Source: Styela clava
Taxonomy: Eukaryota > Chordata > Ascidiacea > Stolidobranchia > Styelidae
Reading direction: 5' to 3'
Assembly: GCF_964204865.1 (NCBI RefSeq)
Contig: NC_135250.1
Span: forward strand, 19,831,395-19,895,394
Length of the DNA stretch: 64,000 bases
A model generated the notes under the pieces. The model did no database searches and was not told the DNA's origin. It saw nothing but the letters and a program-made list of their open reading frames with translations. This document shows positions 50,721-62,159 of this stretch, one piece after another. Numbering within the stretch: the first letter of the stretch is position 1; every line of letters begins with the position of its first letter. The position numbers were made by a program, and so were the translations under genes.

Positions 50721-52422
50721 TTATTGAGTATACAATATTGATAATAATTACGGCCAAAGTGTTGAAAAAATACTGCAGCATCCCGGGATGTAATAGACGC
50801 ACAAATAATGGAAAGCATTTGTTCAAAATACACCCAGTGAATGCAATAAGAGGTATGGTGCCGTTAGAAACAAAAAACCGCTGACGAATTAGCCTAGCTC
50901 GGAAAACTCGTTCAGTTTGTTTTTATTGTACACATTTATTTGAGTTATTCCTCATTTTGTTTCAATCTATTTGATCTTTCGCACTACCGGTATGACACTA
51001 ATTGATATGATGACTGTTTTAAAATTGTGGAAATTTATTATTCGGTTCAGGTACAGCTAAAATGAGAAAAAGGTAAAAGTTCAACGGGATGGCTTGATCC
51101 GGCATGACCGTTTTTACAGTACATACTATAGCGGCTAGTGGTAAGATCGAGCCCACAAATTCCAGCCCGGCCCGACCCAGTCCCGTGGGTATTAAAGGTA
51201 CTCCTGAAGTATGCGCACCAAGATGTCGCATAATCTGAACCCAACGACTAACATACCTGAACCCTAACCTGGTACGCAACCTGAGTTTAGGTTGTGCGCC
51301 ATCTTGGTGCGCATACTTTAGGATGTCCGTATTGAACCCGACCCGCGCCCGACTAATTAACTGGATTTGCGGGGCCGAGCCCGAAGCAAAACCCGAAATT
51401 TCATATTTTATTTAAAATTATGGAGTTCTTTGAATTTTCATTGCAAGACTTTTAGTACAGTATGTGTCGTGTTAATGAGGCAACTTCCGTTTTTGCAGAC
51501 CACGGTCTCTCGTGGCCAAAACGCCTCATTAAAAAAAGTCAGGGATAGAGAAGCCCGACTCGACCCGAACGTAATGATTGACATTTCAGGCCCGACCCGG
51601 GCTCAGATCTTAGCTCTAATAGCGGCTATACTATGACTCTATAAGCCTATGTCTCGTGTGTGCAATTATAAATGTTGTTTGTGTCTCCCTGTATCTGACC
51701 CATGTGAAGATAAGTAAATTCATACTACTATTATATTAGAATTGTGTCCATACCATATTAACAAGATCATTCTCTTTAATGGCTTCAAATTTTATTTTAC
51801 AAAAAAATTATCGGTTCAAATTTTTAAACTGGACAAAACTGTGAAACCGTTGCTGTCGATATATGGATGTTAATTTATCAGAATTGAATATGTTTCTCTG
51901 TGTTGTGACAGTACGTGGATGTTTTGTGTTTTATGTTGTCTTTGTGATAAGGGTATTGTTTCTGTTTTAGTGTATAATTTAATAATTATGAGGTTGTGTA
52001 AAACAACGCTAAGGTACCACAGCACACTTGGGTAAAGACATGTTATATATCCATGCTATTTGAATATTGCGATCCATCTAACCTAAACTTTAGCAAACGT
52101 TTTCATCGCGGTAATGTTTTCATTTGTGAAGAGTGAAGACCAACCAGAACATTTGTGAAGCATAACCGAAACTTATGTTAGTTATATATAACATTGGCAT
52201 ACGTAAGTGTCAGGAAGCTGTTCAATTGCCAACTTATTGTTAATCAATGTTTTTTTTAAATTTGTAAAGTCATTTAAGCTGAATTGCTACAAACACTGAA
52301 AGATTCAATGGGGGAATGTCCCAAAAAATAAAAAAATAAATCTTGCGCAGAACTAGAGAGTTTTGACTGAGCTTTTAGTTTCATTTATCTCCTTAATTTC
52401 CTGAAAATCGTTAACTATGTAA
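50721..52422. other. Repeat-bearing intergenic region
   Basis: No gene is supported. It contains palindromic MITE copy 3 at 51198-51328. Several GCCCGACCC-like motifs near 51170 and 51340-51600 suggest a further low-copy repeat surrounding it. Confidence 0.5.
51198..51328. mobile_element. Palindromic MITE, copy 3
   Basis: The left arm GAAGTATGCGCACCAAGATG and the right arm GCCATCTTGGTGCGCATACT are near-complements. The spacer is longer than in copies 1 and 2. It belongs to the same family as 4396-4496 and 5889-5980. Confidence 0.8.
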
Positions 52423-53326
52423 ACGAGAATATCGGTCAGAGACCGAAGACTTATCGATCGAAAGTTAGGGGATCCCCCAAAACAGAAACTACGGTTTCGA
52501 TTCGAAAAATTCTGCAAACCCGGGCTGGATTGTTTTGATTAGTTTTCAGCCAATATCAGAAATGTAGGAAACAATAGCCAACTCCCCATGTCGTCGAAAT
52601 ACTACTCGAGGAAATACTTTTATGAAGAATTCTGCAAATCCGAACTGGATTGTTTCGATTAGTTTCCAGCCAATAGCCTATTTCTGTATTTACCAATCCT
52701 ATAGTTTGTGTCAAATACAACGGCGCTAACCCAGGTTGCGACGGCTATTCAAACACAGCCTAGCGATATTTTGGTGAGGAATTCTGCAACCCCGAACCTG
52801 ATTTTGGGATATGGACATTGCTTAAACTTTAAGGAGTATATATAAGTAACGAGATACGATCTCGCGGCGTGTATCCTTCGCTCTGACTCAATAGTGTGGA
52901 AAATTTCTCGAAGAAAACCGGCATCGCGACGACGTCAAAGTTACAAGAGAGATATGGACAAGGCTCAAAGATTAATCACGAGATACGATCTAGCGGTGTG
53001 TATCCTTCGCTCTGACTCACTAGCGTGAAAACTTGCGCATCTGATACGCACACACACATTCAGCGCGTCTCGAAAATCTCTCGATTTGTGAAAATCCAGA
53101 TCTCTTCATCACTAATTAATTAATAACTCGCTAATTATACGACATAATTCATCCAAAATCAATAGGCTTCTGGTCCGAGATATGATGAATGCACATGCAA
53201 AATCTGGAGCAGATTCAACCACGCCTTCGTGAGATATCGCGTGCATCTAACAGACACACAGACAGACAGACATACATACAGACAAATACCTATCAATATA
53301 CTTACCGATCTTAAGATCGATAAGTA
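52423..53326. repeat. Interspersed repeat family R, copy A (about 900 bp)
   Basis: It starts ACGAGAATATCGGTCAGAGA and ends in TTAAGATCGATAAGTA after an ACAG-rich microsatellite. The same start and end occur at 56998-57280 and 57281-57663. Copy A is longer because of internal duplications: three GAATTCTGCAA units near 52620-52800 and two GAGATACGATCT units near 52853 and 52979. The class is unassigned; no protein was seen. Confidence 0.8.
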
Positions 53327-54951
53327 ATAAGTCATCTGTGACCCATGATTTCGAATCAAAATGATATTCGCGGTTTCAATTGTGGCCGCTAGCAACCAAG
53401 CTTGGGTCACTTGTCTTTATGTCTCGCGTTTTGTCGTGCATTGTTGTTGTGCCAAATAGAATTGCATTGGCGTACAAATTAATTGTCTGAAAGGCTGGCA
53501 TCTTTAATTTAACATGGCGCGGAAGAATATGCATTTTTGGTACTGGGTTTCAAAATTTTGCGAGGTGAGAATCGGAGTGCAATCAGGCGTGATTGAAGTC
53601 TCTTAGAAAGTTGATTATGAACTTTTTACAGGACAATTTTTGTATTTCAGTTAGCTGTAGTAAGTAACATTCCCCAACCGGGGAAGAATCTAGTCGTTTA
53701 TGGGAGACATTTTGCTTTATATCTGCTGCAGATTTACTAATATATATTATTTACTTATTCATTATTGCTATAATGCCTATTAAAGCACACGGTATAAACT
53801 ACTTGAAGTGTACAAAAGTAAATGTCGATGGCATCATCTTTTTTCAACACTGGTTTCCTACCAAAGAGATCGTGGGTGCGCCACTGTACAGAATGCGTCT
53901 TTATTAGGCAGATTTATGAGATTGATTGGTACCGTGCTGAGCTCACAGTTACCAAAGCGTTCTACCCTCCCCAAGTCCTTCGTATATTCCGCTCTTCTCA
54001 ACCGACCTCTCTGTTATGGCAGTATTTGCATGTTTCAGAATATTCTAACCTCCGGACGAAATCAGCAATAAGAATATGTGATTAATAGCTTACACATATA
54101 TATATATTGTAACAATCATTTGAAAATGTGTAAAAATCATATCGTTATAATATGTAAAACAAAGTTGAAAAATAAATGATTATAATAATCTTTACTTTAT
54201 CACTATTCGACCAGAGTGTAGGAAGAAAATTGCGCATCAAATGCAAATATATAATCTTTGATGCCGTTATTATTTTACTGGGAATAATAAAGTCCGTCCA
54301 ATCGAAATGTAACGCAGGGTAACTTCTGTACATGTGTGTATTCTAGTTAAAAATATTATAGTGCTTGTAGCTGAGTAAATTCAATACTGTATTTTGATTT
54401 GCGCAGAATTTTTCATGTACATCCATAAACAGTCGATTATATATGAACATATTATGGTGCTTGCAGCTGAGTAAAATTCAATACTGTATTTTGGTTTGCG
54501 CAGAAATTGTCATGTACACCAATGGACAGTTGAGTACACATTGGATTGGACCTTAGTACGGGCGACATGGTCGTTCAGGTAACAAAAACCTGATAGTATT
54601 GGCATACAATTCCTGGTATCGGATTTACCCACCTTAGATCAGCACTTGACTTTCTTTGCTGATGAAATAGTAAGTTTCACAACGAGATGGGCATTTTGTG
54701 TTAAAATACACGGGCAGTAGGCTATGCTACAACAGTATCTGCGCAAGCGTATTCGCCCAATTACTTGGGACTGAACCAGGAATGTCAAATATGTACAATC
54801 AACAATTTCTCGTTATTATGCCAATCCTTTTACTATGCTATGGTATAAGTACACAAGAATGCAATTAGATTGATTACACGATATCCAACGTCACGTTGTG
54901 AAAAAGCATCTTTACAAACTTTAAAGTAGTTCAAAACAACATCAATCATAA
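53327..54951. other. Intergenic region left of the minus-strand beta-trefoil gene
   Basis: No recognised gene. Two overlapping 87-codon frames at 53808-54085 are open, but neither resembles a known protein. A 96-bp tandem duplication lies at 54355-54546. Confidence 0.5.
54355..54546. repeat. Imperfect tandem duplication, 96-bp period
   Basis: Two units share TGAGTAAA and TTCAATACTGTATTTTG followed by TTTGCGCAGAA, at 54355-54450 and 54451-54546. Several substitutions and small gaps indicate an old event. Confidence 0.8.
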
Positions 54952-55761
54952 TCACGTTTCTCTTATTGTCCACGTTGGTACATTATTCATATTATTTATG
55001 TCCGTTAACACCAACTTACTTCCACTTCCGACATCTACTGCCATATTTTCAAATTTTGCTGACACAAGCATTATTCCTTCTGAACCTCTACGACTATCTG
55101 TTCTTCCATAAAAAGTTCGGGGATCATCTTGAATTGGTTTTATGTCCAATGGGGATATATCGTTGGGCATAAACCGCAAAGTTTGCCGTGGCCCAACTGG
55201 TGTTATGTACTTCCACGAAGAATCTTCACGGTATCCAAATACAAAGGCTTGACTATCTCCCATGTTTTCCGCTAAGGTCCACAAGTACAAGCCGTCATTA
55301 GCACCACCGACAACAGCTTTGATAAATTTGCCATCAGCGGACCACGTTGTACCATCCATTTCGTTTAACACTGTACATGATACTGACTCGCTTACTGTTG
55401 TTGCAGACTGCACCGGATCGACCTTTTGTTGCTTTATTTTTCGAGACTTAAGTCGTTTACGAGGTTTTGGCGATATTCCTCTAATACGACTGACCTCAGT
55501 CTTATCAGATTTCAACACACAATGCAACTCATCTCGATATAAATACCGCGCCAAGATTTCTTTGCGTATGTCGTCTTCGGTCCAACCTGAATTTCGTTGT
55601 GAAATGTCAAGTTTCTGAAATTGTTCTGATGTTTTTTTCACTCTATTTTCCGCAATGATCTTTCTAACTGCAGTTTTTAGTCTCAAACGTGTCCATATAT
55701 AATTCGGCTTTGTTGTTGGATAGTAATACCGATTGTTACACCTCTGTTTTATTGGCTTCAT
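54952..55761 (-). CDS. Putative IL-1-like beta-trefoil protein, paralogue B (269 aa, intronless)
   Basis: One uninterrupted frame from an ATG (first base 55761) encodes 269 aa with no signal peptide or membrane segment. Residues 1-135 are basic and end in a lysine/arginine cluster at 99-113 (KPRKRLKSRKIKQQK) that reads as a nuclear localisation signal. Residues about 137-269 are homologous to the C-terminus of the protein at 62160-63134: both have a tryptophan-led first strand, VFGYREDSSWKY or FGFEDGSEWKY, and a final block. In this final block, SAKFEN (234-239) followed by AVDV lines up without gaps with the interleukin-1 family signature, although its conserved Pro and Thr are absent. The size and a three-unit strand pattern fit a beta-trefoil. 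An Asp-Gly (136-137) sits exactly at the domain junction. Function is unknown; IL-1-like is my inference, and an unrelated lineage-specific domain is possible. Confidence 0.6.
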   Translation of the reverse strand: MKPIKQRCNNRYYYPTTKPNYIWTRLRLKTAVRKIIAENRVKKTSEQFQKLDISQRNSGWTEDDIRKEILARYLYRDELHCVLKSDKTEVSRIRGISPKPRKRLKSRKIKQQKVDPVQSATTVSESVSCTVLNEMDGTTWSADGKFIKAVVGGANDGLYLWTLAENMGDSQAFVFGYREDSSWKYITPVGPRQTLRFMPNDISPLDIKPIQDDPRTFYGRTDSRRGSEGIMLVSAKFENMAVDVGSGSKLVLTDINNMNNVPTWTIRET

Positions 55762-56997
55762 ACCTCAGTCTTTTGCATTAGAATATTCAAATATTGGAGA
55801 GAATCAACGGCAAGAGCAACGTGCGAAATACCTCGGCAAGTCATGAATGGTTTGATTTGTTGCTTAATTTTATATATTACTATAAAGTAAGCATATTTGT
55901 TCACGGTGAATTTCTAAATCATATTATGTATAAGAAAAAGAAGTAGATTTTATCACGGACTTTGACAAACAAAAGTTCCATTATTATCGCCTTATCCTGT
56001 ATTTAATTAAACCTATTCATCATATACCTGTGTTTGAACCCCAAATATAAAACTATGCGAACGACGCGTCGGTGTCGATTTCGGTCAGATGCTTTTGATG
56101 TTCGCCCGGTCGTAAGTACTGTTAAATTTCCCCTGGGTCGATACCGCGGTATCGTGTCCTCGCTAGTCTATGACATCGTAACATACCCATGGGAGAGAAA
56201 ATTAAATCGACCGGATAGAGTGACGTAACAAGATAAGACAGTGAGCGAAATGGGATACAATATTCAAGTCATGCCATTTCACAGAAGCCCCATCGTGCTC
56301 TTCAGTACTGTACTCGCTAAACGGACGGTATGTAGTAGAATTGTATCTTGACGCGCTGAGGAAGTACAATAAATATCATTAGCTTCATTCGCAGACCGTT
56401 TGTCCGTTAATAACTCTTAAATAAAACTAAGTGAATACATTTGCAAATGCCACAAAACACGATAGCAAAAAAATAGTGCCATTCTGATTTTACGGTTGAA
56501 ACTGAATCCCATAAAGTTCATTACATAATCCCTGCTCGGAAAACATGTCACATCTACGATCAACAACAGCAATTTTTTAATATCCGAACTATTCCGTTTA
56601 CGTAGCCTTTTCTTTGCTGATTATTCCGCGGAGACTAACTAGTAATACAAGCCTTTATCTTTGAAATCAACATAGACCTGCGTTGATTTTCACAGCGCGA
56701 TACTACTGTAAAAATTATCCTTGTTCGGCTGTCCATATTCTATCAATATTCAGTAAATGCAATAGATGGAGGGTTGTCGCGCAAGTTTATCTTAGTGTTA
56801 GATACATAAATATATCTATATTCAAGTTCACTAGACCGTGATTTTTTGCCAACCGCATTTAGGAAATTCCGAACTTCAAAAGTTAAGGTTCAGATGTAAA
56901 CATGAGTAGGCGTTTCGTTAAGCCATAATCGAAATAACCCCACCCACAGGAAATTTTGGATAACAAAATTTGAAACCCGAAAACCACCGAGTTGATG
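55762..56997. other. Upstream region of paralogue B
   Basis: It should contain the promoter of the minus-strand gene. No other gene is supported. Sequence at about 56785-56960 is homologous to 59405-59590. Confidence 0.5.
56785..56960. repeat. Dispersed duplicate, copy 1
   Basis: CTTAGTGTTAGATACATAAA, CCAACCGCATT and a final CCCACCCAC occur here in the same order as at 59405-59590, at moderate similarity. The class is unknown. Confidence 0.65.
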
Positions 56998-57280
56998 ACG
57001 AGAATATCGGTCAGAGACCGAAGACTTATCGATCGAAAGTTAGGGGATCCCCAAAACAGCGCTCTTACTCCATAGTGACACCTTGTGTCCCATCACTAAT
57101 TAATTAATAACTCGCTAATTATACGACATAATTCATTCAAAATCAATAGGCTTCTGGTCCGACATATGATGAATGTACATGCAAAATCTGGAGCAGATTC
57201 AATCTCGCTTTCGTGAGATATCGCGTGCATCTAACAGACAAACACCTATCAACATACTTACCGATTAAAATCGATAAGTA
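56998..57280. repeat. Interspersed repeat family R, copy B
   Basis: It starts ACGAGAATATCGGTCAGAGA and ends AAAATCGATAAGTA, directly abutting copy C. It shares the AACTCGCTAATTATACGACA block with copies A and C. Confidence 0.8.
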
Positions 57281-57663
57281 ACGAGAATGTCGGTTGGAAA
57301 CCGAAGACTTATCGATCGATAGTTAGGGGATCCCCCAAAACAGAAACTGTAGTTTCGATTCATCCGCTCTTGTAACTTGCGCACTGCGCATCGCACACAC
57401 ACACTCGGCGGGTTTCAAAATTCTCTCGCTTTACAAAAATCTAGATCACTATATCAATAATTGATTGATAACTCGCTAATTATACGACATAATTCGCCCA
57501 AAATCAATAGGCTTCTGGTCCGAGATAAGATGAATGCACATGCAAAATCTGGAGCAGATTCAATCTCGCTTTCGTGAGATATCGCGTGCATCTAACAGAC
57601 ATACATACATACATACAGACAAATACCTATCAATATACTTACCGATTTTAAGATCGATAAGTA
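57281..57663. repeat. Interspersed repeat family R, copy C
   Basis: It starts ACGAGAATGTCGGTTGGAAA immediately after copy B and ends TTAAGATCGATAAGTA. A CATA tetranucleotide tract precedes the end. B and C form a head-to-tail tandem. Confidence 0.8.
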
Positions 57664-57767
57664 ATAATCAATAATAAGTAAATAATCGTAATAAGTAATT
57701 ATTACGTTCACGGGTGTAGTGGTTAGGGAGGTGGGAATAACTATGTTGGCATCGCAGGTTAAGATGG

Positions 57768-57981
57768 GTACTCCCGTAGTATGTGTACCAGGTTAGTATT
57801 AGACCATAATTTTATTCCGATCTTCCTTATTTTAGTTCTATTACGAGTCCGGGGGACTGTCTGTGTTAGCCAAGTGAATATGCCCCCTGCCCATATGTTT
57901 CAGTCCCTTTACACAACTTGATGTAAACTAGGCGAACAAAATTAGTTACCTTCATATTGGTACACATACTTCTGGAGCGCC
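57768..57981. mobile_element. Long palindrome-ended MITE
   Basis: It starts GGTACTCCCGTAGTATGTGT and ends GGTACACATACTTCTGGAGC followed by GCC. The inner part matches 23589-23790 in reverse orientation. Its right part lies within the 479-bp tandem duplication and is therefore present twice. Confidence 0.75.
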
Positions 57982-58779
57982 TAAAGATGTCGTGTTGGAG
58001 TCATCTTATCCAGAGCGTCGTAAATAGGTACGGCAACTGGAAAATTTCCGGCCCTTCGGGGTTCTGGACGGAAATAATTGAGACCGTAGGCCTATAAAAA
58101 GTTACTAGCTTGTCTAACCAATTTATCAAACTCAAAGGATGGTGTCTTGTGTATGATGTATTAACAAGTGATCTCTAACCCGTGAGTCTGTAACGCATAC
58201 ATAGTTTTGACCAAAACTCAACTACTGACCATCGCGAACACTCACAAGACGTAATACTACATCCATACTATCTAGCATATAGAAGAGACTTTGGGTTTGG
58301 CTTCCTTATTTTAGTTCTATTACGAGTCTGGGGGACTGTCTGTGTTAGCCAAGTGAATATGCCCCCTGCCCATATGTTTCAGTCCCTTTACACAACTTGA
58401 TGTAAACTAGGCGAACAAAATTAGTTACCTTCATATTGGTACACATACTTCTGGAGCGCCTAAAGATGTCGTGTTGGAGTCATCTTATCCAGAGCGTCGT
58501 AAATAGGTACGGCAACTGGAAAATTTCCGGCCCTTCGGGGTTCTGGACGGAAATAATTGAGACCGTAGGCCTATAAAAAGTTACTAGCTTGTCTAACCAA
58601 TTTATCAAACTCAAAGGATGGTGTCTTGTGTATGATGTATTAACAAGTGATCTCTAACCCGTGAGTCTGTAACGCATACATAGTTTTGACCAAAACTCAA
58701 CTACTGACCATCGCGAACACTCACAAGACGTAATACTACATCCATACTATCTAGCATATAGAAGAGACTTTGGGTTTGG
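57822..58779. repeat. Near-perfect tandem duplication, two 479-bp units
   Basis: Unit 1 is 57822-58300 and unit 2 is 58301-58779. I see one difference (GAGTCCGGGGG versus GAGTCTGGGGG). Both start CTTCC, and CTTCC also follows unit 2, so a short microhomology bounds the event. No complete gene is contained. Confidence 0.93.
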
Positions 58780-61700
58780 CTTCCGATTTCTGCACCCAAA
58801 ATGGTAAAAATATTGCTATTAATGTTAATGGAAGGAATTTCATTAAACAATTCCTCAAATCTGAACACCGCACTCGAACTCGAAATATATGAAGCGAATT
58901 TCAACAACGATAACTTCTCGGGCATAAGTAAGCAGAGGAAACTAGCCGTTTGAAAGTAGCATCGAATGTGCTATAAACAGTATGCCTCAGTGGATTCGCC
59001 ATATTGACTACAAAAATAAACCGAACAAAATAATATTATTTAATGTGGAAAAAAGTTGTTTATTCCCTATATGCAATACGCGCCTTGCAAATATCATGAA
59101 GTGTCATTCTAATTTCATGGTTTGAACAGAATTTTATGAACTATTCCGAAAACATTACATACACCATTCATAGTTCCCAAAACATTCATTTGTCATGCCT
59201 CCAATCAACGGCATTCTAAAATATCCAGGACTCACATATTTAGTTTGCTTAGGTTTATTATTTCCTGAATTTTCCCGGGAATACTAATCGGTAATACTCG
59301 CCTTCTACCTGAAATTAACAAACGCCTACGTTCATTTTACCTTACAAATTTATATTACAAACTGCCCTTATCAGCTTCCCCCTCAAGTTATTACACAGCG
59401 CTAGCGTAACTTAGCGTTAAATACATAAATATTTCCGTATTCAATCTCACTCGACCGCGACGTGAGCCTCATACTTTCCCAACCGCATTCACAAAAGCCC
59501 CGAATTCAACGTTAGCTTGTAAACATTGGGTTCAAACAGTGAGTTTGAATGTTCTATAATGAAAATATCCTCGCCCACTGGGGTTTGCGGACAAAACAAA
59601 AATTAAATCACCACCTCCACCAAATGTAAACCATCAATTTGCTAATAATCAATGCTTGATTTATAGGACGGTGAATGCGGCCATATATATTTATTTAAAC
59701 ACGGGTAATTTTTCAAACTTTCACTATAACAATATGCAATACAAGAAGCTTATATTCCTGAAAGGCCCGGAATCCAATTTATTGCAGAGGATGAGGCAGT
59801 GGGCATGGGATTTGGAAAAAAAAACTTTAATAATTTGCGCACAGTTAGGTCATATACAGTAACCCCAGGAATTGTTGTTCGAAATTCTGAACATTTCGAG
59901 ATAATGAGCTTTAGCACGCAATTAAGGTGGCGTTTAGGCGTATATTATACAATCCTTGTAATGTGAAATTATTATAAATTGCTGATGGCAGGGCCAAGTG
60001 CGTTATCCATCTAAATTCCAAAATAAGTGGTTTGATATTGTCGGATTCATAATTGGTGAACGTGTACGCAATTAATTTTTTTTGTTCAATTCAGTTCAAT
60101 TTTGTTCAATATACATATATACCTATACATATACACCTTTAATACTGCACGGGTACAAGATACAATCGGTTCATAGGAAGTTCTCCCTTTATTCTTCACC
60201 GGTGACGCCATGGCTCACAAAAGACAACGGAAATTAGAACAACTGATGAGTGATTAGAGTAACAACTATCTATTTCTATATTGAACGAGTAATAGGCGTT
60301 TTAGTACGGACTCGCAAATTCTGCACCAATTTCTTTGAACATGATCAGTGGAGCTGAAAATAGAAATATACAAGTCCAGAAGTTAGAATGTAGCGGTACA
60401 ATATATTATATACCTGGTTTTCAATTAGGATGAGATATAAGAACATATTTATTTTATCGTTATTGTTCATTTGAACTTATATCGAGGCTCTGGAAGATAA
60501 TCCAATGATATATACCCGATACTATCTTGATAAGTATTCATAAGTGCCATGTGAGATGCTGTGCTTAATGTTTATGCGATACTGGTAATACAACGTATAA
60601 ATTAAGAGTATATGAACCCATCGTTTCGTTTTGCTCATTTTTAAACAACTTCTGCAAATTCAAAGCGGTGTATGAAAAGCCATGGTAGCCTATATTCAAC
60701 TTTCTGCTGTCGAACTTTTTATTTAGTTCAACGCCCAAGAAATGCTGGATTTCATTATAATAAGTTGAATATTTGGATATTAATAATAATACAATGAGCT
60801 CATCAGAAAATATTTGCACGACAACATAATTTCGATATCTTGCTCAAAGGTGGGAGGGAGTATGACTGAATTTGCCATCCGGTTGCGCAACGCAATCGAT
60901 GAGGAATCTGAAATCCTGTTCTTACTCGTTGTCAATTTCTAGTGATACCTGGGCGATTCATGATCAGTAATTGCCATAGAGTGTATTTAGAGGACATAAA
61001 ATAGTCACATATGTTCATCTTACTTTGTGCCGCGTCAGGCGTAAGATGATATAAATCAATTCAAAACCATTGTAAAATAACATATCTATACAGCAACTAA
61101 CATATAATTCTCAATATGCTTCAGCTGATGAGTAATGGTGATTTCATGGCAAAATAGCAAGGTGGGTGAGAATAACAATGTAATAATCTGTAGTAATTTG
61201 TTCTTGCGTCACGAGCTGGTTTACTCATTTATGAATCTTGATTTTAAAGTGATAAAAACGTCCTGAATTAGTTTTTAAAATTAATAGTATTTCAGAAATT
61301 TTGAAAGTAGTGCAACCTTGTCTGAACGTATTTAGTATCTAAACTTATCTATCTTGTGAAGTTTATTTAATATTCCCAATAGGCCTAGGCCAATCAAACT
61401 AATTTGACCATTCGATTAGATCAAATGGACAGAAACTCTTGTAGCTAAATTCTTTAGAATTTTTGTCACATAATTGTTGTAAATTAAAACATATTGGTAG
61501 CCCTTAATTGAGCCATATTTGAATACTTCAAACATACATTACGATCGATCTGTTGATACAGCATAATTTTTCACAAGACATGCTAGACCAAATCATGATC
61601 ACCACGATTGCTAATTTGTTCTGTGTTAGTGTTTTGTTCGCTATGAAAATCCCACCTACGTTACAAGAGGAAGTAGATACCACTTCATCGAACGTTACAA

Positions 61701-62159
61701 GCTCGTTTCTATATTTGAGTCAGTGATAAATTGTAAAATGATCAGGCTTAAGCTTGGCATTCTTGAAACTTTGAGGTATAAGGAAACTAACTGCTTTGGA
61801 TCATCAGCTTTACAGCCAGAAAATTTTTTGTCGAGTCAAACTTATGTGGGATGTTACGGAAAATAAAACAGACAACCACCGTTGCAATGTGACGAGTTTA
61901 TGCTAACGCTAGTTCAGAGCGCATACGGAGGAAAATATCTTACTAGTTTGTCGCGAAGAAATTGTGTTTGAATAACTTTAGAGTGTCTTTAAGTACATTT
62001 TTGTTCTTTGATATACTTTGATTCACAAATCTCTCACCTCATCCTTGTTGTAATTCTTTCGTAACTCTCTCAAACATATACTTTCATTCTACAGGGAGAT
62101 ACGTCAAAATCGTGTTAAATTAAATTAATTATTCACTTACCCTACGACCTTGTTCAATT
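58780..62159. other. Intergenic region left of paralogue A
   Basis: No gene can be firmly supported. An ATG at 58801 opens a 50-codon frame beginning MVKILLLMLM with two Asn-X-Ser sites, and a possible donor GTAAGC lies near 58928. It might be a first exon, but no following exon was found. A dispersed duplicate lies at 59405-59590. The rest is AT-rich. Confidence 0.45.
59405..59590. repeat. Dispersed duplicate, copy 2
   Basis: It shares ordered blocks with 56785-56960 (CTTAGCGTTAAATACATAAA, CCAACCGCATT, GCCCACTGG) in the same orientation. Confidence 0.65.

Noticed and set aside
53250..53330. Repeated ACAG units resembling a short-spaced repeat array
   Set aside because: It is a microsatellite within an interspersed repeat, not a CRISPR array. 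The genome is clearly eukaryotic.
53808..54085. Two overlapping 87-codon frames
   Set aside because: Two different frames are open over the same bases and neither shows a domain or splice context.
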